From positions 52,108 through 116,107 of the forward strand of contig JAZOWC010000066.1 of NCBI GenBank assembly GCA_045658985.1: a DNA stretch of 64,000 nt, read 5' to 3'. Shown here piece by piece: positions 25,832 through 34,438 of this stretch; the stretch's first letter is position 1; each line of letters opens with the position of its first letter. The translations under genes and the position numbers were made by a program. Under the pieces are notes generated by a model, which worked only from the letters and a program-made list of their open reading frames with translations, made no database searches and was not told the DNA's origin. The stretch comes from RGIG3513 sp045658985 (GTDB taxonomy: Bacteria; Bacillota; Clostridia; Oscillospirales; Butyricicoccaceae).

Positions 25832-26431
25832 TTATTTTCCTCCAAGTGTGTCTCGTATTTGATCGATCAGTGCCTGAACGTCGATCTTTTCGGGGTAGGT
25901 GGCGTCTACGTCAATGCGCTTGATGCCGCGGATGTCGAACTTGTCCATACCCAGTTTTTCGAACTTGTCGCAAAACTCCTGACGGGTCATGGTATAGAAC
26001 AGATTGTCTCCCTCTCTGGGCGGGAAATGCTCCTGAAGCACGTGGCCCAGATGCCTCTCGCCCCGCAGATCACGCTGATTGTAACGGTCAAAAAACACGT
26101 CCCCGTCGCCGCCGAAGAAAATAAACAGACAGTTGCAGCTGTGCTTGTCCACAAGCTTCTGCACCTGCTCCTCGGCATCGCGGCGGAAGTTGTTGACCAT
26201 GATCATCGACTGTCCCGTGGACAGCAGAGAATCGGCGCACCTGAGCAAAACGGCGGTGGCGGCGGTGTCCATAAGCCGTTTCTGGGTATAATTTTCAAAG
26301 CCTATGACGTCAAAAAGCTCCTCTTTGATGGCGTCTTTTTCCAGTACGGGGTAATTGAGCGCGCGGCTCAGCTTGTTGACAAAGGTGGTTTTGCCGCTGG
26401 CGGGCATACCTGCCAGAATTATCAGATCCAA
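25832..26431 (-). CDS. P-loop kinase-like ATP-binding protein
   Basis: A 199-residue protein that opens with the Walker A motif LDLIILAGMPASGKTTF and has an Asp after the second strand (LEKDAIKEELFD). It looks like a small P-loop kinase of the AAA_33/zeta-toxin-like group that phosphorylates a small molecule; the substrate is unknown. A conspicuous middle segment reads NQRDLRGERHLGH. The TTG at 26431 is taken as start because AAAGGAG lies 8 bases upstream; the longer frame has no such site and overlaps the previous gene. Its neighbours (a hydrolase, a propeller, a dehydrogenase) suggest one catabolic or salvage route. Confidence 0.7.
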   Translation of the reverse strand: MDLIILAGMPASGKTTFVNKLSRALNYPVLEKDAIKEELFDVIGFENYTQKRLMDTAATAVLLRCADSLLSTGQSMIMVNNFRRDAEEQVQKLVDKHSCNCLFIFFGGDGDVFFDRYNQRDLRGERHLGHVLQEHFPPREGDNLFYTMTRQEFCDKFEKLGMDKFDIRGIKRIDVDATYPEKIDVQALIDQIRDTLGGK

Positions 26432-26445
26432 TTCTATCGCTCCTT

Positions 26446-27204
26446 TCAGCTGAGAGACAGTACCGAAATAACTGCCTCGTCGGTGTGTTTGTCGTTGAAT
26501 GCGCATACCAGCCTGTCCCCAAAGGTGAACAGATTTTCTGCCTCGGCGGCATAGGGCACAAGTATGCGGGAAACAAGCTTGCCGTCCCAGTCAAAGACGA
26601 ATATCAAATTGCAGACAAACAGTCCCGACTCGCCCCTGACGCTATGGATAAAATATATAAGCTCACTGTCGCACTCTATCCCCTGCTTGACGTAACCCTC
26701 CACGCCGGGCAGCACGCGCTGCACATTAAACTGCCCGTCCAGCACGGCAAGATCATAGGTGCGGCTGATACCGGCAACGTACTGATTGCGCTCACTGCAA
26801 TATCCCATACTGTAGTGACGCTGGGGGATGGTCAGGGTATCTTTGAGTGTCAGAGTTTCGGGGTCGACTATGCCCACCTTGTCCGGCTCGATATCGCACC
26901 AGGACACGATCAGGCGGTTGTTACCGGGGTCATAGACCATATCGTTGGCGTGAGCGATATACATATCCTCGCTTGTCTGCGCCACCTGCCACGTCTCCGT
27001 ATCGATCTTGATTATACGGGTGACCGATTGTGCGGAGTCTCCGCCCGTGTTGAGCGCATAATAGGCATATTTGCCGTCAAAACAGCCGCCCTGCATATTC
27101 CAATGTCTGCCGTCAAAGCTGCGGGGCAGCCTCAGCTTGTGATCAAATCCCACCCGTATCTCGCCGTGCGCAAGCTCGCGGATGATCTCACTGACTTTTT
27201 TCAT
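26446..27204 (-). CDS. Hypothetical beta-propeller-like protein
   Basis: A 252-residue cytoplasmic protein with no signal peptide. Repeated strand-turn units of the NHL/YVTN type are visible: FDGKYAYYALNTGG, VTRIIKIDTETWQV, VGIVDPETLTLKDTL and LIFVFDWDGKLVSRI. A propeller that monitors or binds a ligand is likely, but no enzyme signature was recognised. GGGAGG lies 7 bases before the ATG at 27204. It overlaps the operon spacing of the SGNH hydrolase gene, which ends 15 bases upstream. Confidence 0.6.
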   Translation of the reverse strand: MKKVSEIIRELAHGEIRVGFDHKLRLPRSFDGRHWNMQGGCFDGKYAYYALNTGGDSAQSVTRIIKIDTETWQVAQTSEDMYIAHANDMVYDPGNNRLIVSWCDIEPDKVGIVDPETLTLKDTLTIPQRHYSMGYCSERNQYVAGISRTYDLAVLDGQFNVQRVLPGVEGYVKQGIECDSELIYFIHSVRGESGLFVCNLIFVFDWDGKLVSRILVPYAAEAENLFTFGDRLVCAFNDKHTDEAVISVLSLS

Positions 27205-27218
27205 CTCCGTCCCTCCCG

Positions 27219-27881
27219 TCAAAGCGCCTCGAGGAACTTTTTGAGCTGCCCTGCTATAACTCTGTGTCCCGCATCGTTAAAATGCAGGCCCTCGGCGGTG
27301 TATTTCAGGCGGTCACTCTCCAGATTGGGGTCGATGCCCAGCTCGGTGTACAGATCGAGAACGGGGATACCGAAGTCCCGCGCCGTCTCGAGGATAACAT
27401 CCACATACTCACGCAAAATCAGGCTGGGATAATATCTGTGGGCGCTCGCAGACGGCATCTCGTCACCCAGTCTGCGGGCGGGGGTCATAAACACGATCAG
27501 CGAGTTGGGGTACATCTCCTTGAGCTTGGTCATCAGCCATCTGACGGCGCCGCAATAGGTACCGCGGTCGGTATCACCAAGCTTGCCGAAGGGTGCATCA
27601 CCGTGACCGTAATCGTTGGTGCCGCCGAACACCACCACGATGTCGGCATCCACGTTCATCTTCTCGGCTCGGCCGCAAAAATTGAGGTCCCATCTGGCCT
27701 CGGCGCTGGGACGGAACTGATGGGCTATACGGGTGCCGCCGACGCCGTAGTTGCGCACCTCTTTGAGAGAGCAAAGCTCCTTGAGCACGTTATCAAAGCG
27801 GTTGTTGTCTTTGTCTTCTACCGAGTGACCCTCGGTAATACTGTCACCGAGGAAGTTTATGGTCAGGCCTTTGAGTTCCAT
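27219..27881 (-). CDS. SGNH/GDSL family hydrolase
   Basis: A 220-residue esterase-type enzyme with GDSITEG (block I, nucleophile Ser), a Gly in GVGGTR (block II), GGTND (block III) and the catalytic Asp/His in EGLHFNDAGH (block V). No signal peptide, so it acts in the cytoplasm. Substrates in the family are esters or acetylated sugars. It heads an operon with a propeller protein, a P-loop kinase-like protein and a 2-hydroxyacid dehydrogenase. GAGGAGA lies before the ATG. Confidence 0.88.
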   Translation of the reverse strand: MELKGLTINFLGDSITEGHSVEDKDNNRFDNVLKELCSLKEVRNYGVGGTRIAHQFRPSAEARWDLNFCGRAEKMNVDADIVVVFGGTNDYGHGDAPFGKLGDTDRGTYCGAVRWLMTKLKEMYPNSLIVFMTPARRLGDEMPSASAHRYYPSLILREYVDVILETARDFGIPVLDLYTELGIDPNLESDRLKYTAEGLHFNDAGHRVIAGQLKKFLEAL

Positions 27882-27911
27882 GGCTGTCTCCTCTTGGTCA
27901 AATATTCTTAC

Positions 27912-27920
27912 ATTATATCA
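27912..27920 (-). promoter_or_regulatory. Extended -10 promoter for the SGNH operon
   Basis: TGATATAAT on the minus strand about 30 bases before the hydrolase start; the -35 region is weak. Confidence 0.5.
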
Positions 27921-27962
27921 TATACCCATTGTCTCAAAAAGTAAAATATAAACTGCAAAATA

Positions 27963-27991
27963 TTGCCATAGTTTTTGAAGTATGGTATGGT
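27963..27991 (+). promoter_or_regulatory. Promoter for the GrpB gene
   Basis: TTGCCA and TATGGT with a 17-base spacer, about 20 bases before the start. Confidence 0.45.
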
Positions 27992-28012
27992 TATACCGAG
28001 GTGAAACGCAGG

Positions 28013-28528
28013 ATGAAAACCGCAAAAGTGACCGTTCTGCCCTACGACAGCAGGTGGGCAGAGGAGTTTGAAGCCATAAAATCCGAACTGCAGCAGGCTC
28101 TGGGCGAGCTTGCGCTGGCCATAGAGCACGTGGGCAGCACTTCGGTCAAGGGCATGAGTGCCAAGCCCTGCATCGATATCGACGTGGTGATAGAGGACTA
28201 CTCGGTGTTTGACGAGACGGTAAGCAGGCTCGCCGCCATCGGGTATATCCACGAGGGGGATCTGGGCATAGCCGACCGCCACGCGTTCAGGTATGACAGC
28301 AAGCCTCATCTGCCCGCCCACCATCTCTACGTCTGCCCGAAAGCATCTGAGGAGTTGAGGCGGCATATAGTGTTCAGGGATTATTTGCGCGCCAACGAGC
28401 AGGCGGCGGCCGAATACAGCGCCGTCAAGGAGGAGGGTGCGCGGCTGTATCCCGATGATATTGACGGATATATTGCACACAAATCCCCCTGCATCGCCAA
28501 ACTGTACAAACTCTGCCGCCTCGAATAA
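28013..28528 (+). CDS. GrpB family nucleotidyltransferase-like protein
   Basis: A 171-residue protein with the nucleotidyltransferase fold seen in GrpB/CoaE-C-like proteins. The signature EHVGSTSVKGMSAKPCIDID contains the GS and D-x-D active-site elements, followed by HHLYVCP. Biochemical function is largely unknown for the family. The ATG at 28013 was chosen because GAGGTG lies upstream and family homology begins here; the open frame further 5' reads through the promoter region. A terminator follows. Confidence 0.85.
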   Translation: MKTAKVTVLPYDSRWAEEFEAIKSELQQALGELALAIEHVGSTSVKGMSAKPCIDIDVVIEDYSVFDETVSRLAAIGYIHEGDLGIADRHAFRYDSKPHLPAHHLYVCPKASEELRRHIVFRDYLRANEQAAAEYSAVKEEGARLYPDDIDGYIAHKSPCIAKLYKLCRLE

Positions 28529-28540
28529 ACCGGCCGTGAC

Positions 28541-28576
28541 AAAAAACACCGACCCCAATACGTGGTCGGTGTTTTG
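28541..28576. terminator. Bidirectional terminator
   Basis: AAAACACCGACC and GGTCGGTGTTTT form a 12-bp stem between convergent genes. Confidence 0.85.
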
Positions 28577-28577
28577 G

Positions 28578-28823
28578 TTATTGATCTGAATATTCGCCGG
28601 AAAACAATCCGTCAAGCAGCTCGCGGGCATCCGCCATACGGGAGGCTGGAACGTAAATGTCGAAATAATCGGCTATGCCGGTTTTTATGGAAAAACCCGC
28701 GCCGCAGACAGGCTTGCTGACGGCGGTGATGCCGTTGTCCTCCAGCACCTGCATCAGCATCTGCGCCCACATGGATTCTTTGCGGACAAGGCACTCAAAC
28801 TTATGCTCCACGGTGTTCACCAT
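28578..28823 (-). CDS. DUF2007-like small protein
   Basis: An 81-residue protein resembling DUF2007 (putative signal-transducing) proteins, small ACT-like folds of unknown role. It has the pattern of a helix (WAQMLMQVLEDNGITAV), a variable loop (CGAGFSIKTGIAD) and YFDIYVPASRMADARELLDGL. The ATG at 28823 sits right after AGAGG and the next codon GTG is an alternative start. It has its own promoter, so it is a single-gene unit. Confidence 0.7.
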   Translation of the reverse strand: MVNTVEHKFECLVRKESMWAQMLMQVLEDNGITAVSKPVCGAGFSIKTGIADYFDIYVPASRMADARELLDGLFSGEYSDQ

Positions 28824-28842
28824 CCTCTTTTTATTTGATTCA

Positions 28843-28871
28843 ATTATATCAAAACTATCCGCCTCGGTCAA
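28843..28871 (-). promoter_or_regulatory. Promoter for the DUF2007-like gene
   Basis: On the minus strand TTGACC and TATAAT have a 17-base spacer. Confidence 0.75.
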
Positions 28872-28879
28872 CGACACCC

Positions 28880-28908
28880 TTTACATATTCATTTTGGCGT
28901 GCTATAAT
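28880..28908 (+). promoter_or_regulatory. Promoter for the HAD hydrolase
   Basis: TTTACA and TATAAT have a 17-base spacer. Its -35 box is only 8 bases from that of the divergent promoter. Confidence 0.75.
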
Positions 28909-28980
28909 TTTTTTATCTTTGAGACATTCTTTGATTTGTTATGTATTTTCTGTTAAAAAACGCAAAAGAAAGGAAAAACC

Positions 28981-29775
28981 ATGATCGACTTCAACTCAAA
29001 AAAAGGCTTTATCTGCGATATGGACGGCGTCATCTACCACGGCAACAGGATCCTGCCCGGTGTGCCCGAGTTTATCGACTGGCTGCACCGCGAGAACAAA
29101 GAGTTCCTGTTTTTGACCAACAACAGCGGCTACACCCCCCGCGAGCTTCAGCAGAAGCTTGCCAGAATGGGTCTGGACGTGTCGGAGGAGCATTTTTATA
29201 CAAGTGCGCTGGCCACAGCGGCTTTTCTCAAGAAGCAGGCTCCCGGCTGTTCGGTATACGCCATCGGTGAGGCAGGTCTGTTTAACGCCCTCTACGACGC
29301 AGGCATCACCATGAACGACGTCAACCCCGACTACGTGGTCATCGGCGAGGGCAAGAGCTACTCGCTGGACACTCTGACCAAGGCCACCAATCTGGTGCTT
29401 CGCGGCGCCAAGCTCATCGGCGCAAACTCCGACCTGACCGGCCCTATCGAAAACGGCATCGCACCCGCCTGCCGCGCACTTATTGCACCTATCGAGCTTG
29501 CTACCGGCAAGCAGGCGTATTTTTGCGGCAAGCCCAACCCCCTGATGATGCGTACCGGCCTCAATATCCTCGGCTGTCACTCGGCAGAGGCTGTTATGGT
29601 CGGTGACCGTATGGATACCGATATCGTCTCGGGTATGGAGTGCGGTATGTCTACCGTGCTTGTACTGTCGGGCGTGTCGACGAGAGAGACAGTGGATACC
29701 TTCGGCTACCGCCCCACAGTGGTACTGGACGGCGTAGGCGATATCGTCTCCATCGCAGACACACAGAAAAAGTAA
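28981..29775 (+). CDS. HAD-IIA family phosphatase (NagD/4-nitrophenylphosphatase-like)
   Basis: A 264-residue HAD hydrolase. Motif I is DMDGVIYHG (nucleophile Asp), motif II is FLTNNSG, and the C-terminal motifs are GKPNPLMM (Lys) and MVGDRMDTDI. A type IIA cap lies between, as in NagD and phosphoglycolate phosphatase-like enzymes that dephosphorylate sugar phosphates or nucleotides. AAAGGAAA precedes the ATG. It has its own promoter and terminator. Confidence 0.92.
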   Translation: MIDFNSKKGFICDMDGVIYHGNRILPGVPEFIDWLHRENKEFLFLTNNSGYTPRELQQKLARMGLDVSEEHFYTSALATAAFLKKQAPGCSVYAIGEAGLFNALYDAGITMNDVNPDYVVIGEGKSYSLDTLTKATNLVLRGAKLIGANSDLTGPIENGIAPACRALIAPIELATGKQAYFCGKPNPLMMRTGLNILGCHSAEAVMVGDRMDTDIVSGMECGMSTVLVLSGVSTRETVDTFGYRPTVVLDGVGDIVSIADTQKK

Positions 29776-29786
29776 AAAAGCATAAC

Positions 29787-29822
29787 AAAAGCTCGGGCAG
29801 ACAGGCTGCCCGAGCTTTTTTG
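29787..29822 (+). terminator. Terminator of the HAD gene
   Basis: AAAAGCTCGGGCAG and CTGCCCGAGCTTTT with an ACAGG loop. Confidence 0.9.
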
Positions 29823-29859
29823 ATTATTCTGCCATATGCAGCTCGGGTACAAGGCCCGA

Positions 29860-29991
29860 TCACTCGACGAGGCCGTATTTTACTTTGATGCGGTCCAGTT
29901 TCTCCAGCATAGGCTCTGCGGCAAACCACAAAAACAGCCAAGTGGCTGCGGCGTGGACACAGTCCATCGGGAAGCCTGAGATGCAGATTGT
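29860..29991 (-). pseudogene. C-terminal remnant of an ECF transporter S component
   Basis: Read from the minus strand, the frame ending at TGA 29862-29860 encodes ICISGFPMDCVHAAATWLF, then EKLDRIKVKYGLVE. It aligns with the end of the intact S component at 33497-34438 (YYISGVPYDFGHAATAAVF, then QKLERIKLKYGIYR). Only about 43 codons remain. There is no start codon or ribosome site, and the fragment abuts the cobQ stop codon in a different frame. It is a relic of a second, diverged S-component gene that once closed this operon. Confidence 0.8.
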
Positions 29992-29995
29992 CGGT

Positions 29996-31456
29996 CTAAA
30001 CCTCTCTGTTCAGTATTCTGTATATAAGCTTTATATCCAGACCGCTTCTCACGGCATCGGCAAGCTTGTCGAACTGCTGCTCTTTGTATTCATGCAGATC
30101 AAAATCCCCGTGGCTGTGAAAATCCACGCCCTTACTGTCACAGACTGCCTGCAGGATTCTGTCTGTGATAAGCGCGGTATCAAACAGTCCGTGAACATAG
30201 CTGCCGTATACATTGTTTTTGCCAATAAGAGGCAGTGCGTTTTCCTTGTCTCTACCCATATGAATCTCATATCCGTAATACGCTGCGCCGTTAAGTGCGG
30301 ACAGCATTCCGTCAACATCGGTCAGCACGCCGCGGGTTTGTCTTTGCACCTTATCAGCCTTGAATACCGTTTCCGTATCCAACAGACCCATTCCCTCTAT
30401 CTGCGTCAGATCCGACTCCACCCTGTCAGGGTCACGGATAACCTTGCCAAGCATCTGATAGCCGCCGCATATTCCGATTGTCAGGGTGCCTGAGGCGGCA
30501 AGCTTTTTAACGGATGCCTCCAAGCCGTTTTGCCTCATCCACAAAAGATCGGCAATTGTGTTCTTGGTACCCGGCAGGAATACAATGTCCGGTCTGCCCA
30601 GATCAGCAGCCTTCTCAACGTAGCGAACCGACAAATTTTCATAACGCTCAAAGGGAGAAAAATCCGTAAAGTTTGAAATTCTCGGCAGCCGTATGACCGC
30701 AGCATCTATCAGCTTGTGCTCTCTACTGCGTCCTGCCCGCGCCCCGAGGCCATCTTCTTCGTCTATATCCACACGTGTGTATGGCACGACTCCTGCCACA
30801 GGTATTCCGCAGAGCTGCTCAAGCTGTCTGAGCCCCGGCTCAAGTATGACCCGGTCTCCCCTGAACTTGTTGATCACCATAGCTTTTACCCGTGCTTTTT
30901 CGTCCTCATCCAACAGCGCCACCGTGCCATAAAGCTGGGCAAAAACGCCGCCGCGGTCAATATCTCCCACAAGCAGAACCGGAGCATCCACCATTGCGGC
31001 AAGCCCCATATTTACTATATCATGATCCTTAAGGTTGATCTCCGCAGGACTGCCTGCCCCCTCTATAACAATAATGTCATTTTCCCGCGCCAGACTGTTA
31101 TATGCATCCATCACCAACGGTATAAGGTTCTTACGCTCCCGATAGTAGGTAACCGCATCCATATTGCCGATTGCAACACCGTTTACGATAACCTGGCTGC
31201 CCATATCGGTGGTGGGCTTGAGCAGTATGGGATTCATCCGCACATCGGGCGCAACCCCGGACGCCTCGGCCTGAACCACCTGCGCCCTGCCCATTTCCTT
31301 GCCATCCGCCGTGATAAACGAGTTGAGCGCCATATTCTGGCTCTTAAAGGGGGCCACCCGATACCCATCCTGCCTGAAAATTCGGCACAACGCCGCCGTG
31401 AGCAGACTTTTGCCTGCGTCGGACATTGTGCCCTGGATCATAATGTTTTTTGCCAT
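29996..31456 (-). CDS. cobQ: Cobyric acid synthase (glutamine-hydrolysing)
   Basis: A 486-residue amidotransferase that amidates four side chains of adenosylcobyrinate diamide. The N-terminal P-loop-like domain begins MIQGTMSDAGKSLLTAALCR and contains FKSQNMALNS. The C-terminal class I glutaminase-like domain has the Cys nucleophile in GICGGYQMLG and the His in YGSYVHGLFD. Length is typical (about 490). Its start overlaps the end of the threonine-phosphate decarboxylase gene by 19 bases, so they are co-translated. It is the last intact gene of the corrinoid block. Confidence 0.94.
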   Translation of the reverse strand: MAKNIMIQGTMSDAGKSLLTAALCRIFRQDGYRVAPFKSQNMALNSFITADGKEMGRAQVVQAEASGVAPDVRMNPILLKPTTDMGSQVIVNGVAIGNMDAVTYYRERKNLIPLVMDAYNSLARENDIIVIEGAGSPAEINLKDHDIVNMGLAAMVDAPVLLVGDIDRGGVFAQLYGTVALLDEDEKARVKAMVINKFRGDRVILEPGLRQLEQLCGIPVAGVVPYTRVDIDEEDGLGARAGRSREHKLIDAAVIRLPRISNFTDFSPFERYENLSVRYVEKAADLGRPDIVFLPGTKNTIADLLWMRQNGLEASVKKLAASGTLTIGICGGYQMLGKVIRDPDRVESDLTQIEGMGLLDTETVFKADKVQRQTRGVLTDVDGMLSALNGAAYYGYEIHMGRDKENALPLIGKNNVYGSYVHGLFDTALITDRILQAVCDSKGVDFHSHGDFDLHEYKEQQFDKLADAVRSGLDIKLIYRILNREV

Positions 31457-32511
31457 GTCTGTCCCTCCACGATCCTTTTCAGCGCGTTAAGCAAGCGGGT
31501 GTTATCATCGGTGTTTTTTACCGCGATTCTGTACCAGCCCGCACTCAGGCAATGATAATTTGAGCAGTCCCGTATCAATATCCCCTGTCCGAGCAGGGCA
31601 TCATAAATATCTGCCGAACTGTAAAACAAAATATAGTTGGCATCGCTCTCGCATACCAAAAATCCCAACTCACGCAGACCGAAGCTCAAACGGGCACGCT
31701 CTCTCTTGATGATCTCTCGTGCCGCGGCTGCAAACCCATGTTCCTTCAGCGCCGCAACGCCCGCTGCCTGAGCAGGGGATGATACGTTCCACACCTGCAC
31801 TCCACGGCTCATCGTCGAGAGCAGCTTTCTGTCCGAACACAGTCCATAACCCAGACGCAGACCTGCCATACCGTAAGTTTTGGTAAAAGCCTTCAGGATG
31901 AAAAGATTGGTCTCGCACTGCAGGTGTGGCTTCATACTGTTTTTTCCACCATCCGAAGAAAGATCCAGGAAACACTCATCAAGAAACAGTCTTATACCTT
32001 TGATGTTGCATATGCCACATATCTCATGCAAAACCCCGGGCTCGATGAGACGACCTGTCGGATTATTGGGATTGCACAAAAATAAAACGTCCCACCCTCC
32101 GCGCTCAAGGGTATGCAAAAACTCCCCGCTCAGGCAAAAGCCGTTTTTAAACTCAAGAGGATAACGCTCGACCCTGCATCCCACGCTTTGCGCTGCAGAA
32201 GAATACTCCGAAAAAGTAGGCGCAAGCTCCAATGCACATTTGGGTTTGAGGGCATTGCAATAAGAATAGATCAGCTCGGCGGCGCCGTTTCCACATATTA
32301 TTTGATCGGGCGGTATATTTTCGTGCCGAGATATTTGGTCAATCAACGCACGGCAGCATGGGTCGGGATAGCTGCAGATGCCTCCTATGGCATCGATAGC
32401 CGCTCTGCAGACAGACTCCGGAGTGCCGAGAGGATTGATATTTGCTGAGAAATCAAGACTTATTCTATCACCGTAAATATCCCCGCCGTGGCAGGTTTTT
32501 TCATAAATCAT
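31438..32511 (-). CDS. cobD: Threonine-phosphate decarboxylase (CobD type)
   Basis: A 357-residue PLP enzyme of aminotransferase fold I making (R)-1-amino-2-propanol phosphate for the cobalamin lower-loop linker. The family start HGGDIYG..LDFSANINPLG is present, with the PLP Lys in LKAFTKTYGMAGLRLGYG and NPNNPTG. Histidinol-phosphate aminotransferases look similar, but the neighbours CbiB and CobQ favour cobalamin synthesis. The symbol follows Salmonella usage (in Pseudomonas cobD means the CbiB enzyme). It lies 10 bases after cbiB. Confidence 0.88.
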   Translation of the reverse strand: MIYEKTCHGGDIYGDRISLDFSANINPLGTPESVCRAAIDAIGGICSYPDPCCRALIDQISRHENIPPDQIICGNGAAELIYSYCNALKPKCALELAPTFSEYSSAAQSVGCRVERYPLEFKNGFCLSGEFLHTLERGGWDVLFLCNPNNPTGRLIEPGVLHEICGICNIKGIRLFLDECFLDLSSDGGKNSMKPHLQCETNLFILKAFTKTYGMAGLRLGYGLCSDRKLLSTMSRGVQVWNVSSPAQAAGVAALKEHGFAAAAREIIKRERARLSFGLRELGFLVCESDANYILFYSSADIYDALLGQGILIRDCSNYHCLSAGWYRIAVKNTDDNTRLLNALKRIVEGQTWQKTL

Positions 32512-32521
32512 AAATTGTTCC

Positions 32522-33484
32522 TCACAACACGGTCAGCAATGTCCGCAGCAGTGAAAACGCCGCCAGCATTATGATCGAGCTTGCATACATAAGCTTGCTG
32601 CTTCTGCCTATATCCTCCGCCTCAATAGGGCGGACAGGATCACCTATGCAGGGTTTTTCACATACTTTGCCAAAATAGCTGGCGTTTCCTGCCAGTTGTA
32701 TACCCAGCGCCCCCGCGCAGGCGCTTTCGGGGTGGGCGGAATTGGGAGACGAGTGCTTGCGCCGATCCCTGCGCCATATCCGCCATGAGTTTTTGCCGTC
32801 AAAGCCAAGCACAAATGCCGAGAGAATAACAGCAAGCGCGGTCAGCCTGGCAGGTATCCAATTGGCAATATCGTCAAGTCTGGCGGCGCAGGTGCCAAAA
32901 TACCTGTATCGGTCGTTTTTGTACCCGATCATGGAATCCATCGTATTGACAGCCTTGTACATCATACCTGCTATCGGGCCGCCGATCATCAGCCAGAACA
33001 TGGGTGCGATCACACCGTCCGAAGTGTTTTCTGCCACCGTTTCGACGGCGGCTTTTGCAATGTGTTCACCGTCCAGCTGCTGGGTATCGCGTCCCACGAG
33101 CATGGCTATCTGCTCACGGGATGCAGGCAAATCGCCCTTTTCCAAAGTACGCTGCACTTTTTCTGTCTCGGTTTTCAGGCATTTGGCAGCAAATATCTGC
33201 CAGCACAGGATACAGCCGACAACAGTATAAAGCCAAAAGCTTATTTTAAGACACAACCACAGTACCGACCCCCAGACAACAAACGTAAACAGCAGTACCG
33301 CCGCTGCCAAAGCAGCGCCCGCCGCACGCTCACCCTTGGGCGTTTGCGGAAAAATCCGCCGCAAGCCGCGTTCGCAGACCGATATCCACCACCCGATCAG
33401 GCGCACGGGATGGGGCAGCCATGCAGGATCTCCCAGAATGCAATCCATTATAAAACCGATACAGCCTGTTGCTATGATCCACAT
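32522..33484 (-). CDS. cbiB: Adenosylcobinamide-phosphate synthase
   Basis: A 320-residue membrane protein that joins aminopropanol (phosphate) to adenosylcobyric acid. It has the family N-terminus with LGDPAWLPHPVRLIGWWI, the central block AVETVAENTSDGVIAPMFW, and KAVNTMDSMIGYKN followed by DDIANWIPARLTAL. Length matches the family. It sits between the ECF S component and the threonine-phosphate decarboxylase whose product it uses. Confidence 0.94.
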   Translation of the reverse strand: MWIIATGCIGFIMDCILGDPAWLPHPVRLIGWWISVCERGLRRIFPQTPKGERAAGAALAAAVLLFTFVVWGSVLWLCLKISFWLYTVVGCILCWQIFAAKCLKTETEKVQRTLEKGDLPASREQIAMLVGRDTQQLDGEHIAKAAVETVAENTSDGVIAPMFWLMIGGPIAGMMYKAVNTMDSMIGYKNDRYRYFGTCAARLDDIANWIPARLTALAVILSAFVLGFDGKNSWRIWRRDRRKHSSPNSAHPESACAGALGIQLAGNASYFGKVCEKPCIGDPVRPIEAEDIGRSSKLMYASSIIMLAAFSLLRTLLTVL

Positions 33485-33496
33485 ACCCTGCTCCTT

Positions 33497-34438
33497 TCAT
33501 CGGTAGATGCCGTATTTGAGTTTGATCCGCTCAAGCTTTTGGATTATTTTTTCGCCAAAAATAAAATTGAACACCGCGGCAGTAGCTGCGTGGCCAAAAT
33601 CATAAGGCACGCCCGATATATAATATATCTTGAGTGCATCCCAGCTGATTTCGGGATTGCCGGGAATGCTTGCCGCACTTATCATAGTAAAAATATTCAT
33701 CACACCGCCATAGATGATAAAGGTGGTCAGCAGGGTATACACCGACAGCGTCACATCGTCCACCGGCAGGCGTTTGCGTTGGAATACCACACCCAGCAAA
33801 AGCCCTGCACCGCCAAACAGGTACAGACGCCATCCCAAAAATCCGCCTCCGTCGGCAGGAGGAAAGATAAGATAGGTAAGATAAGCTATGATAAGCATAA
33901 AACCCACGCACAGAACCGAGCTCATCACAAGTTTGAAGTTGCGGGAATGCTTTTTTTCCAGATTGGCACGGTTAAAAGCCACCCCCGCCAAAAAGCCCAG
34001 CAAGCCCCAGCAAAACATCTGCCACGGACTCCACGGCCCCTGCCCCGCATAAAAATTGAGCACAAATCGTGCCAGCGCTCCGATCAGGAATCCCGCCTCG
34101 GGGCCAAGAGCGATACCGCACGCAATAATTATTGCCGTGCCTGCGCGGATAGGCACCGTCACGCCGCAGATAAGCTGGGCACATACCGTAAACGCACACA
34201 TAACAGCTATCAGGACGATTTCACGGGCTTTGGGTCTGCGTCTTTCGAACACCATAAAAAACGGCAGCATAGTAAGTGCAAGTATCACCAGACTTACAAG
34301 CATATAACTGCGATCTTTAAGCAGGGTGATGCCCAGGACTACCACGACAGGTATAGCTGCAAAAATAAGTACGGCAGCCAACGCTGTGCGCTTGCGCTGG
34401 GCGATCACGACTTGGCTTTGGCTATATGCTCTTGGCAT
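33497..34438 (-). CDS. ECF transporter S component (predicted corrinoid-specific)
   Basis: A 313-residue membrane protein with eight or so hydrophobic segments, longer than minimal S components (about 180). The second half has GIALGPEAGFLIGALARFV and GPWSPWQMFCWGLLGFLAG, resembling cobalt/cobalamin-type S proteins, and it ends RIKLKYGIYR. Substrate assignment rests on the neighbours: EcfA and EcfT genes upstream overlapping by 34 bases and corrinoid genes downstream. GGAGGAGG lies 9-10 bases before the ATG at 34438; the open frame extends to 34555 but only inside the ATPase gene. A shorter relative survives as a remnant at 29860. Confidence 0.8.
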   Translation of the reverse strand: MPRAYSQSQVVIAQRKRTALAAVLIFAAIPVVVVLGITLLKDRSYMLVSLVILALTMLPFFMVFERRRPKAREIVLIAVMCAFTVCAQLICGVTVPIRAGTAIIIACGIALGPEAGFLIGALARFVLNFYAGQGPWSPWQMFCWGLLGFLAGVAFNRANLEKKHSRNFKLVMSSVLCVGFMLIIAYLTYLIFPPADGGGFLGWRLYLFGGAGLLLGVVFQRKRLPVDDVTLSVYTLLTTFIIYGGVMNIFTMISAASIPGNPEISWDALKIYYISGVPYDFGHAATAAVFNFIFGEKIIQKLERIKLKYGIYR

